A DNA stretch of 64,000 nt, from positions 7,688,001 to 7,752,000 of the forward strand of contig NC_060025.1 in NCBI RefSeq assembly GCF_021134715.1, written 5' to 3'. How positions within the stretch are numbered: position 1 is the stretch's first letter; each line of letters opens with the position of its first letter. This DNA comes from Daphnia pulex. Taxonomy: Eukaryota > Arthropoda > Branchiopoda > Diplostraca > Daphniidae. A model generated the notes under the pieces. The model worked only from the letters and a program-made list of their open reading frames with translations, did not search any database and had not been told where the DNA came from. The translations under genes were made by a program, and so were the position numbers. Positions 11,901 to 22,599 of the stretch are shown here, piece by piece.

Positions 11901-14900
11901 AACAAAGAATTTCAAAAAGTCAATATCCGACGACCAGAGAGGCCGGCATGAATCAAACTAATCAGCCTGGGCACATTTTTCTTTCTTTTCTGTTTTTATA
12001 TCATATTCAAAATGTATAACAAACGAGAGCTACTACGTTGACGTGCTGTGTACGACAATCGATGGGAAAATGTCCCTGATGTTCTCCTTCAAGGGCGGAC
12101 GAAACCTTGAACAATTCCCAGCAAAAAAAAAATAAAAGCGACTGGACAAACCCAAAAAAGACATGTACGTTTTGCTGGCCCCCCGTACTAAATAACTGGC
12201 AAGAGTCAAAAAAAGAGAAAAAACAGCACCCACTGGTCAAAGCGATAACACGTAACAATAACACCGCGCCCTCCATTACCCAAATGTGTGTGTGTGCGCC
12301 AGTGTCTATACAACACACTGGCGTGTATAATCTGAAATATTCCGACTCGTTCTTCACTCTCCAACGGGTTTGGAATTTTATTTTGATTATTTTTGAACGA
12401 AAAATTGCGTCATTATTTTACTTTTTTTCTTTAAATTTATTTAGGTTTGTTTTTTGTTTTATTTTAAATTTATTTATTGCGGTGATGTCACTCGCAATCG
12501 AAGCCAATCAATCAATATCCGAACCGTCATTTTCCTATGACGCAATTCGGTTTTATTTCTTGTTTCCGCTAGACACATTTTCCCTTTTTAAAAAAGAAAA
12601 AGAAAAAAAGAAGTTTCGGGGTCCGTTCCGCCATGACGGGATCCTTTTTGTTATGCATCAGCACATCCGCCCACCTTGTGCGTAATAATCACAGGGTGGT
12701 GGCGATGGTGTTCTATATGTGTTCATCTCCAATTCTTCCGGTTCAAGCCGGATATTCGAATTTAATTTAAATAGCGCGCGCGCGCAAAAAAGAAAAAATT
12801 CAAAATTCGAAAATTTTCTTTCCATTTTTTAATAGACCGGAAGTTTGTAGCCCGGCAATTTTCGTCTTGCATGTGTCTGAGATGGGTGCGGTCTCTCACA
12901 GTGATGGCCGATGGCCGTCTAGACTTTCTCGATCGCCCTGGGCGGGCCCATCAGCTCCCGTTTCCACCCACCCCAGAAAAAATTTCAAAAGTGGAACTAT
13001 ACCGACACTTGAATTGTCTAAATTCAATTCTCGCGCCAGTTTGAATTTTTTCCTTTTTTTTTTAAATTAAATTTTATGGAGGAAAATAAATAAAATCAAG
13101 AAGAAGTCGATGGGGGCGGGGTCATCATTGAAGCTTTATTGTTACGCTCGCGTTCCAGCCGACTGCGGCTCCGATTTATGATACAATTCCCCCCCTCCCT
13201 CTTCCAGTCGTTCGTCATTTGTTTGAGTGTAGGTATAACATTCCTGCTGCTTTTTTGTCTGTGTGTGTTGTACACAGAGAGAGAGAGAAATTCAACGTGA
13301 ACAGGTAAAGGACCGGAAAGAAACAAAAGTTTTCTGGTCTTTTTTATCCCCCCAAAACCGATGACTATACAACCCCAGAACCACCAGGAGCTCCACCGGA
13401 AGTGACCTGGTGTGTGTCTACCATAAAAATACTCGAGGTACACGCTCGAGTCACAGACACACACAAGTTGTTTCTGGGGGGGATCTCTGATTCAACCGAG
13501 AAAGTTTTTCTCATTTTTTCCTTTTTATTTTTCTCGCTTTAGGTTGATTGATTAACAGGGGCTGGAATGATATCATTACGTCGGCGATGTTATCTAACAT
13601 AAGCCCGCGACACAGACGGGAAATCCCGTCGTGATAACCAATCAGCGAGTCGAAATTTCAACTGGCGGGAAATTCAAATTCAAAAAGAACCAAATCAGAC
13701 ACAACAACATTTGGAATAAAAATTGTAGAGCAACAGCAAGAGTCGACTGCATTTGCCCGTTGAATCTTCCAACGCGCCCAGCTCAGACGACGACGGACGG
13801 AAAAAGCTCCATAATAACTCGTCATAATAATATCATCCCCCCTCTCTCTCCTTCCTCACCACGGCCGCCAACGTTTCAACACACACAGACGGCCAGAGAG
13901 ACATGCCGTCGAATATAATTCCCGGCTGGTCTATACACAACCGACGATTATAAATGTGTGTGGGGGAGAAAGAAAAAGAAAAATCATTCGAGAGTTCCAT
14001 AAAAGATGAGAGAAAAACGAGTTTTCTTGTTTCAAAATTTAAAAATGTCGATCTTGATTTGGTTTCATTTTCATTGGGTAGAACCTATAGACCACCCTTG
14101 CTGGAACACTCTCCACCTGTTCCAGCTCTCTCTCTCTCGCGTCTTAAAACTCTGCGACCCGACACACCAAATCATTGCGTCACACCTTTCTCTCTCTCCT
14201 TTCAGTGTGTGTGTGCAACCTAACCTTTTGTTGTTCTTGTCCGGCGGTTTGGGCTTATCTTTTTTCTCTGTACCCTCTTCTTTGCTCCACCAGTCGATGT
14301 GTGCACCTTCAAGTGGTGGACGGACACGAGCACAAAAGAAACACCGACGCCGACAAAAGGGCAGAGAAACCAAACCGACGCGCGCCAGATTATCCCGAAT
14401 TTCTATTTTTTGGGGTTAGACAAGTTGAAAGAAGAAGAAGAAGAGGACCACACCCTTATTGGTAGGTATATACGTAACAACACGAGAAAAAAACAATTGC
14501 CGGCCGAAAAAAAAAAGCCAATATCTTTTTTGAGGGGCAACTGTTTAAACTGCCCAGTTTGTTTGTCTCTCCTCTCTGGTGAAAGCCCCGAAAAAATTAA
14601 AAAATTTCCTGTTTGCTCCTCTCTCTCTCGTGTGTGTGTGCGTGTGTGGAAGTTTCAGCTGGCGCTGCCAAATGAGATAACATTCACACACACAAAACTA
14701 AAAACAAGAAAGAGTCCCCCCCCCCCCCGCAACACACACACACCGTTTGGCTGGCCCAGCTTCCCAAAATAAATTCCCGTTGAGAGAAAAAAGAGAGAAA
14801 AAATAAAGTTTGAATTTCCCCACCAGCCCAGCAGGAGCTAGTAGCCCAGCAGTGTGTGAGGGACCGAGTCGAGCCAGATGTGCTCGCCACTGTGTCACAC

Positions 14901-16209
14901 ACAAACGAGAGAGAAACAAAAATACGAAACAATTTTTCGTCTTTCGGGAGCCAAAAAAGAGCAGCACAGCAGCAGCAGCAAAAAGGAAGGGGGGGGAGAG
15001 ATGATATATTCCTGATGGGCGGCCGCCCTTCGCTCAGCATTTCTATGTGCCGGGCAAAAGAGAAAAAAGAAGAAAAAGTGACTCACCGCAGCGCGGGCAG
15101 AGCGTCGACCGCACATCTTTGAGGCTCTTCTTGGTGTGGACCAACGGCGAGCCAAAGGCCGTGAAATTATTGGGTCCCCAATGGGCGGCGAAGACCAGGT
15201 AGCGCCGACCCGTCCGGATCTCGGCCGTCACTAGACACTCGCGCGTGTTGTGGTGCTGGTGACGGTGATGGTGCGGCTGCTGGCCCTGGCCCGGCTGGCG
15301 GCGACGGACTGGACTTTGGCCAGCACCACCACTACTAGCACTGATCCGGCGACCGGCCGATAAGGTCCGAGAACGGCCCGTCGCCGAATTGTGACTCAAC
15401 GATCGCAGCGATTTCGAATTAGCCGCCGCTGTTGTTGTTGTTGCTGTTGTTGTTCCGCTTTTAAATTCTAAGCGCACTTGGGAGCCGGTCAGGGCCACTT
15501 CACCTTTGTACACTGTCACAACGTCGAAGGTGACCCGGTAGACGGGCCCGTCGCTCCTGGAACGGGCCTTGCCTTCAAACACTACGGGGGCCATGTAGGC
15601 CCGCGTGCCGGCCATGTCCGCCTGGTGGTGCTGCACACTCGACTCGGAGACGGACAGGCCGCTATTGTTGGGCTCCCATTCCAGCCACGGGCATTCCGTC
15701 AGGAGCCGATTGGATGGGACGACGGATCTCGACGTCGTCGTCGTCGGATGATGGCGATTATGTTGTCCGGCTCGGCTGCTGCGCCCGACCGCCAAAGTGC
15801 TGGCCGGCTGCAATTGCTGCTGCTGGATAGAGGCGGCCGAGGTGCAACTGTTTGGCAGGGCCGACAACATCACCAAAAGGAGGAGCACCATCGGCAGCTG
15901 GACGCTCTTTCTGAATCGATCACTACTGCAGAAGCACTGGACCACGGCCACCGCGGCTAATCCCGTCCATCGTCGGCGGGCGACGGCCGGCAAAGGCGGC
16001 GGCCCCGTGTCGCTCACAATCACCGATCGCATCCGATTCGTCATACTGTTGCTGTTGTTGTTGTTGTTGTTGTTGCTGTTGGGGTTGTCGAGGATGGGCG
16101 GCATGGGCCGATCATCGAGCGGCCGGCTGGGATGGTCGGCAAGTCGTCGCGGCGCGGGGCGCGGACACTGTCCAGCAACACTTGGCTTGCGGTGGCTGTC
16201 GGCCGGCAT
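2573..16209 (-). CDS. vn: Vein-like neuregulin (secreted EGFR ligand; Ig + EGF)
   Basis: Secreted EGF-receptor ligand of the vein/neuregulin type. Exons, read on the minus strand: 16209-15087, 4631-4463, 4380-4166, 2929-2806, 2631-2573. Phases match at every junction. Residues 1-104 are Pro/Arg/Asn-rich; a hydrophobic segment near 105-119 (QLPMVLLLLVMLSALP) is the likely signal. A conserved region then ends in LCPRCG. An Ig domain at about 375-495 has Cys in LILRCRTRG, Trp in VVWYKDG and the second Cys in DAGLYECRP. A Ser-rich linker precedes one EGF domain (about 519-553) with six Cys, CPIDSFCLNGGTC through VCQCAEGYKGQRC. Order, length (about 570-600 aa) and absence of a membrane segment after the EGF fit Vein rather than the Spitz or membrane neuregulins. 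The 16209 ATG is the first in frame; starts at codons 56, 60 or 107 remain possible. Beyond 2573 the end is uncertain: either read-through to a stop at 2547 or splicing to an exon near 1.6-1.7 kb. Confidence 0.88.
3430..3504. repeat. (GT)n and (AGG)n microsatellites in vein intron
   Basis: GT run at about 3430-3450 and AGG run at 3486-3504, in the intron between the Ig and EGF exons. Confidence 0.9.
4021..4062. repeat. (ATT)n and (GT)n microsatellites
   Basis: ATT repeat at 4021-4038 followed by a GT repeat at about 4047-4062, just downstream (minus sense) of the second Ig exon donor. Confidence 0.9.
4166..4631 (-). other. vn: vein Ig-domain exons (two)
   Basis: Two exons (4631-4463 and 4380-4166) split the I-set-like Ig domain after a Lys/Arg-rich strand (RVRIKTKR). 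Acceptors are AACAG and TTTTCTAG; the donor is AAAAG|GTAAAT. The second exon carries the DAGLYEC signature and a Ser/Asp tail, and ends at AACG|GTACAC. The first exon is phase-compatible with the 15087 donor, so no extra exon is required inside the 10.5 kb intron. Confidence 0.88.
8321..8342. repeat. (ACGG)n microsatellite
   Basis: About five perfect tetranucleotide units in the vein intron. The same GGAC/GACG word recurs in shorter runs elsewhere in the left half of the window. Confidence 0.9.
8592..8699. repeat. (GT)n and (AAAAT)n microsatellites
   Basis: GT run at 8592-8611 and pentanucleotide AAAAT run at 8673-8699, separated by unique sequence. Confidence 0.9.
11826..11846. repeat. (AAG)n purine tract
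   Basis: Seven AAG units. Homopurine GAA tracts like this recur at about 9580, 9980, 11670 and 14430 in the vein intron. Confidence 0.85.
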
Positions 16210-19200
16210 CACGGAAACAACTGCGACGGCAGCTGCTGCTGCTGCTCAGAGCACAAATAGACGGGCCATAACAGCGCGGCAGACCGACCGGCCATAGGGC
16301 GGCGAACTCGACTCGATTGATTTTATTACGACCACCAATCAACGGAGCCGGGCAACAGTGATGGACACAAGAACTGGAGGAGCTGAGGCTGCTGACTCTT
16401 TGGTCCGTCGTCGTCAGTGACATCCTCGTCCCGACGATTACATCGTCGTCCAGCCGATCGCCCGTCTATATAGAGGACCAGCTCACACCAAATCACTTTT
16501 TCTCTTGAATTTTGATTTTTTCCACTCTCACTCACGAAGCACTCAACAACACAACAACAACTCACGAAAACACCAGAAAGAAGCTCAACCAAAAAACAAA
16601 AATTCACTTTTCCAGTTTTTTCGGTTTGTGGGTTTGTCCGTTTTTTTGAATAATTTCAGTCGACAAATCAGAGCGGAATAATTAAACTCAAATGTCGTGA
16701 ATGAGAAAATTGACCAAAGAGAGAAAAACCAAAATTTTTTTGAAACAGATATTCCGTTAGCGCGGATTTTTGCCCAGCCGAAAAAACCTCCCAATAAAAA
16801 ATGAATTTTCAAAAATTACAAATTTTTTGAACAGTTTTGGGGTGGCGCGAAAAAGTTTCGAAACGAAATTGAAATTCGTTTGGGAAAGTGGGGGAAAAAT
16901 AAACGGGAAATGTTTGACAATTAAAAATTTTTCTTTTTCTTTAGTCGTGAAGGGAAAAAACTAAATTTTGTGGGAACGAAAATAAAATTCGATTCGGGTC
17001 GGGTGGGAAATGAATTTCAACAAAATGTTGTTCTCTGTGTGGTTCTCTCTTTTGCCGACTGCGTTCGTCTCGACAGTCTAACGCTCTATGCCCGGCCGGT
17101 CAGTCAGAGCCTTTGACTATATATTCTCTACTAGAGTGTAGTAGTAGTAGTGTAGTGTAGTAAGACTAGCGTATATACATAGCCGGGCTGTGTGTGCTGT
17201 GTGTAGACGTGTAGAGACCCGGGCCAAAAGAAAAATAAAAAAAAAAACCCGTTCAAAACTCCGCCCATCCAAAAACCGAACCCAAACCGCCGATCTGCGC
17301 GCTCCAGGGTTTCTCATAGCCCCGCCTCTTTCTGATCGCAGACGATCCAGACAACTAAACCTTCCTCACACTCAATTCAATATTTAATTAAACATTTAAT
17401 AAAATTAATAATAAAATAATTGAACTCCAATCAAAACATCTGATTAAAGAAATTTAAAAAAACCGAGTTGAAACCGCCAAATCGTTTTGATTTGATTTTT
17501 GGTTTTCTCCGTTTAATAATGGCCAGCGAATAAAAACGGCCAACTTAAAAAATAAAAGAAAAACCCCAAAATATCTTCAGTTGCAGACAAATCACACGCA
17601 CACAAGTCCGTCAATCAAGTGGCCGTCGGACGACTCTGACATCCATCAGATGATTGGGAAACTTGTAATGGGCCAGTCTCGGCAGATCGATGCCTGCCAC
17701 TGAGAGAAAATACAAAAAAAATCACCAACAACCCCACACACAAAACAGACGGACAAAAGTTTGGATACCTTTAAAAGGTATTGGCCGTGAATCGAGTGGC
17801 AGCTGGTGAGATGCTGTGCGGTTGGCATTATATTCTGGCCGGGCCATTGTTGCATTACGTTCGACTGCTGTGTGTGTGTGCCCGTTTGATTTGGCGCCGC
17901 AAAAAAACCCGACCGCAGCTAGGATTATAGATTTATTTATATTCCTTCCCATTTCTCAGCGACTGATAATCTTTTTTTCTTCACAAAAATAAAATCAAAG
18001 TGGGGAGAGACCTCCAAGAAAGTGGCGTACAAGAAACTGAACTGCTAATCGCTGCCTGACAGAGAAGAATAAGAATAACCACTCTCTCTCTTTCTTTCTC
18101 TAGCTGTCTATATCACCTACAGCATTACTACTACTACTACTCGGCCAGCAGCAGCAGCAGCTGGACGGGATGTTATTACAGCTATTTTTTTTTTGTCGGG
18201 TCGTACTTCACGACCGGATCAGTTTTACCGGAGAAAAAAAAACAAAAAAGAATCAATAAAAATCTATCTGGGGACTGACGTGACTGGCTGTGTATGTGAT
18301 GCCGGTCCATCCTAATCTCAAGTGCAAAGAGCTGGACTCTTTATTTTATTTTTATTATTTTTATTATTTAAAAAATAACAAAAGAAAGAGTGTGTGTCTT
18401 ATAGTATAGCTTTTGGAATTTGGTTGGTGTGTGCGTATACATCATCAAATAGAAAATCAAAGACAACGACGTTTCTTTCTATTCTTCTTCTCTACCCCCC
18501 CCCTCACTGCTGTCCGCTGTTGAAGAAGAAAAACACCCGGCAAACTCTCTTTATTTTATTTTTTCGGTCCAGCACGAAACGACAGTGAGCCGGGCAGCAG
18601 CCGCCGCCGCCGCTCTTTTTCTCTCAGACTGTGTCTCTGACGTGGACATTGTTGTGTCGCCGCTTGCACGGACTTTCGCCTTGATGAATGGCCGGCGAGA
18701 AAAAACTTCTTCTTCTTTTCCTTTTTGCGCAGATTAGCTCCTGACGAGGAGGCTCCTCCCCTCTTTTGCTGGGCTTGAACGAAGTTGAGAGCCAAGTCCG
18801 TCATCGTTTCAATTTCTTTCTTTCTTTCACTTTCTCTCTCGACGCAGTCCTGATTGGGTGCCAGTCCAGCAGCAGACGAGGAGGGGTGGAGGAGGCGAGT
18901 GATGATGGATCACGCACCAGATGCGACACAAGGAGCTGCTCCTGCTGCCCACCCCGAACCGGAATGAATGTCCACTCTGAAGGCGGCCATCTCGACTCGT
19001 CTCATGTATTTATACGTCTCTATATTTACACTCATTTAGCGAGAGGAGAGAAGAGAGACGGACGGGTGACTACATCGCTGTTGTTGTTGGGCCGGCCAAA
19101 AATGACTGGGCAGTAAAAAAAAAAAAAAAAAAATTGACAAACATTTTGCGCCCGTATTGTTCGAGATTGAGTTACATTTTTTAAAAAAAGTTTGGTCGTT

Positions 19201-21640
19201 TTGGAGGTTGCCCCCACTGAGTCAACACGAAGCGCCCGCGTCCCGTCGTTTTTAACGGAAGAACAAAAAACAAGTCGACTAAAATTAGCGCGGACGTTGC
19301 GGGTTTCGGGCCGTGTGTCTTCGACGACCCGACGACGAGATGGAACACTCATCCCCCCCAAAAAAAAGTCAGAAGAAGAAACTCACAGACTTAATATCGG
19401 CTCTTTGCCAAGACGGACGGACGGAAAGAAAAAATAAAAATCTTTACTTTCTTTTATAGCCGCGGCCCTTAATAATAATCAAGTCTTCAAGTCATTCCCG
19501 CGCTAGCGCATGAATTTCGATTGACAGATGGCGGAAAGATCAAATTGCGTTTCCTCTTCTTAATACGGAAGTCGATCGGAGCCCCCCAAAAACTCAAAAT
19601 CTTTTCTCAAAGTAAAAGAAAAAGAAAAAAGAGGAAAATGGGAGAGCTGCTGACTTGTCGGCGCTCTTCATCCGCCTCGTAAACTATCCGGTCTGCTCGG
19701 CTTGTGCTGCTCGGCTGCCAGGCAAAAGGAGGAGGAGGGTATAAGAAGAATAACAAGAGAGCTAGAACCCCTTTTTTTCTTTCTTTTTCCGCTGTGCCAC
19801 ACAGAGAGAGACGGAATAGAGCCAGCCAGGAGATAAGAGACACACAACCAGCCTCTGAGCAATCGGCGAGTGCTTTATTATAACAAGGGATAGAACAAGA
19901 CTTGTCGTCGTCGTGCGGATGGAAAGGGGGAAAAAGGAGGAAATGGATAGTAAGAAAAGAGATCACAAAAGAGTTTTACGGACACACACACCGACTGACG
20001 GTCCGGGAGTCCCACTGTGTCTAACTTTTGGCATGGCGTCTACTCTCTCGCGTCGTCTGAACCGGAATCATCGTAGATCGTCGTTGGTTCGTTCGTCCGG
20101 GAGAGACGCACAAAAACGACGGCCCAGAAGATATAAGTAAGAAAAAAAAAAAAAGAAGGGAGCGCCGAATATAAATGACATCTCAATGTCTTTGGCCAGG
20201 ATTTAAAAAACAAAATGGCAGTTTTTTTTTTTTCGCGGGAAATTTAAAAAGAAATTTTTTTTTTCAAACTTTTTTTTTGAGAGCGGACCCTGCCAAAACG
20301 TTTACGGCGCCAAATTCAATTAAACGATCCGTAATCACTGAAGCCAAACAGTTACAAAAAAAAAACGAAATAATAATTTAAATAAAAACTGTTGAAGAAA
20401 ATAAAAATAAAAAGCCAAGATAGCAACTTCAGAGCGTCACGCGCTAAAGTTCTAAATATATTTGGTCAACGCGCTGACAAAAAAAAAGAAAAAGAGAGGT
20501 GGTAAGAGTTCTCTCGTCAGATTTTGCATAAGAAAAAAAAAAGAGGGTGGGTCGTGTCCGTCGTCGACCACACCCCGTGTGAGGGGCTGGAAAAAAGAAA
20601 ATGAGAGTCGGGGAAATGAAGACGCGGAAAGAGAAAAACAGTTTGGCAATGAACCGGGTGCTAGTGGTGGTGGTGGCCCCACCCACGGGCGACTGGGGTG
20701 GCGCACATCACTCGTCTCCCGTCGTGATGGAGTGAAGATCGGACGCGCTAAAGATCTTCTTTTTTTAAAAAAATCTTTTTGGGGGGGTTTTATTTTCTTT
20801 TTTTCGTTTCCTTCCGCTTGGCCGGATAATAATATCATCAGTTAGGCCAAGTTTTATAACCCCCCTCCGGCCTGCCCATTTTGTTTTTTTTTCAGCCCTC
20901 TTTTTGAATTTAATATCCCAGCAACAACAACAGCAACAACAACCGCACAAAAGTAAATAAAAAATTGCCAATAAAAAGTTGGCGAAAAGATTTTTTTCTT
21001 TTCTTTTTAGTCTTAATGTCAGAAAAATATAAAAAGGAGACCATTGACCTAGATCGAGAGCCATGTAGTCTAATAGTCATGTTACTTTATGACTATTATA
21101 TAGTTTAAGAGTTATATAGAAGATATAGATAGATTCTTTCGGGACTGGTAACCACCAACCAACCAACCCCCCGCAGGGCGTGGCTGCTGTTGGTTTTCTT
21201 GTTCGCTTTTTTGTGTGTGTGTGTGTGTTTGGTCCCGTTTAAGTGGCTCCGGTTTGTCTGGCTGAGATGTAGACGATTTCGCTAATGTACCAACCGCAGC
21301 ACTGTCTACTACACACACACACACCAGACATGGGTACACACACACACGCACAAGATGTTCTGAAACTCACTCACGAAACCCAAACAAGTCAAAAGGGAAA
21401 ATCAAATCAAACGCGGAGGTGCCAGTGTGGCCGCAGGTCCTACTTGGACAGACAATTTGATAGACTTTGCACAGCATTGCTTTAAAAGTGTTTAACAAGT
21501 TCAACCATTTACGAAATTGGATTGTTTAGACCCACAGACAAAGGTGTGAGGTAGTAGAAAACAAGCCTGATCTGCAGTCGTTACGAGTTGTTATTTCATT
21601 AACCCAAACTCAGAGAATTAACAGTTCTGACAGTCAACCG
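16210..21640. other. Vein upstream region, no recognisable gene
   Basis: This should contain the vein promoter and 5' UTR (minus strand, above 16209). I could not place a start site. Open frames are low-complexity or antisense. It contains purine tracts, CTG/CAG triplets (18140-18160), TA-rich stretches and homopolymers. A 10-bp-arm hairpin lies at 21071-21098. Confidence 0.55.
21071..21098. repeat. Perfect 10-bp-arm inverted repeat
   Basis: TAATAGTCAT and its exact reverse complement ATGACTATTA flank an 8-nt loop. The arms are too short for a microRNA precursor, and no T-run or other cue ties it to a function. Confidence 0.8.
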
Positions 21641-21738
21641 CTTAGCTCATGAATAATCGTAGACACCGTACCAACAATGGCATAATGAACGCCACCAAAT
21701 GAGTCGAAAAGGAAGAATAGAGAAACATTTGTCCTACC

Positions 21739-22390
21739 TTGTAGCCCGGGAAATCCACAGCCAGGCCTCCACAAGTGCTCATCCGTAGATAATAAGTTGA
21801 CGCCAGGTAGGATAGGAAAAACAAGCGAGTCCTTGTGAATACAACCACCTTCACATGGTTGTACACGAGGACGACACAGTTTTCCCAATTAAACTGGACA
21901 TGCTGTTTATCTAGAAAATAAAAAAATGGGTTACGAAAAAATGTTGACAACAAGTAACTGGGGGAAAGTTGAAAATGAGACAGTGGGTAAACCTTAATTG
22001 GTAATTAGTGAGTTGAGGCATCATTACATAATCTAGCAGGTCCCAGGTTAATAAAAGTGAATAACGAAAAATTTTAATTATACCCAAGCGATGAGACTGA
22101 GATTTTTGGTGGTGACAGGTCTCAGTATCAAAACTTGCTCATCTTGTGGTTTCGATGGCTGGCTCAGACCTGAAATCTGCACAAAGGAAAAGTTTAATAG
22201 GTGAAAACAGACTGCCATGCATCGACAGGGAGCACACATGATCAATGCCAGTCACTGCAGTCATGTGCACTAACATTTCACACATTTATAACAGGTTCAA
22301 CTCTTGTATTTAAGCTCCCAAAATCATTCCATTCGTAATCTTCGTTTGATCTACCTGAGAAATAGCATCGAGTGGAGAGCATGGGGAGTC
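21739..22390 (-). other. Possible small spliced transcript, minus strand
   Basis: Three consecutive minus-strand blocks carry good splice signals. Block A ends CTCAG|GTAGAT near 22353. Block B (about 22170-22085) starts after GATTTCAG and ends TTGG|GTATAA. Block C starts after TTTTCTAG near 21911 and ends ACAAG|GTAGGA near 21739. An ATG near 22382 gives MLSTRCYFSGLSQPSKP and stays open through block B. In the splice-consistent phase it stops early in block C at about 58 codons. Block C is fully open in another frame. I do not recognise either protein; it could be a non-coding RNA or a decayed gene. Confidence 0.25.
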
Positions 22391-22599
22391 ACGACACCAA
22401 AGTTCACACGACACACGACACGACATTTTATTTTGTTCTGCTATTTCTCGTGCAGCCACGTTTTCTAAAACAAATGATCGTCGAGTTTTCTGTATAACTA
22501 AAATAGTAAAATAGCTGAAACTTGAAACTTTTTCGTCTCTTTTTGCTTTTTCGAAACTAACGAGAGCAGACGACACTCGTATTCTAATTAACCACGCTT

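Larger units (their letters stand above)
4632..15086 (-). other. Vein large intron (10.5 kb), repeat-rich
   Basis: The intron is bounded by donor TGCG|GTGAGT at 15087/15086 and the AACAG acceptor ending at 4632. I see no coding exon inside. Content is simple sequence: (ACGG)n at 8321-8342, (GT)n at 8592-8611, (AAAAT)n at 8673-8699, TTC/GAA tracts (10204-10220, 11826-11846), CTG/CAG triplets near 9760-9780 and 10060-10075, (GC)n at 12771-12785, a C-run at 14716-14728 and many GAGA stretches. Large first introns of growth-factor genes often hold enhancers; none can be pinned down here. Confidence 0.7.

Noticed and set aside
12733..12748. GGTTCAAGCC resembling a tRNA T-arm (B box)
   Set aside because: The T-stem does not pair with a 7-nt loop, and no A box or acceptor stem is found upstream.
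15478..16297. Long plus-strand open frames over vein exon 1
   Set aside because: They are antisense shadows of the GC-rich vein coding exon, with His/Gly/Arg-rich nonsense content.
21547..21557. let-7 seed-like TGAGGTAGTAG
   Set aside because: Identity to let-7 stops after 11 bases, and neither flank offers a complementary arm to form a precursor hairpin.
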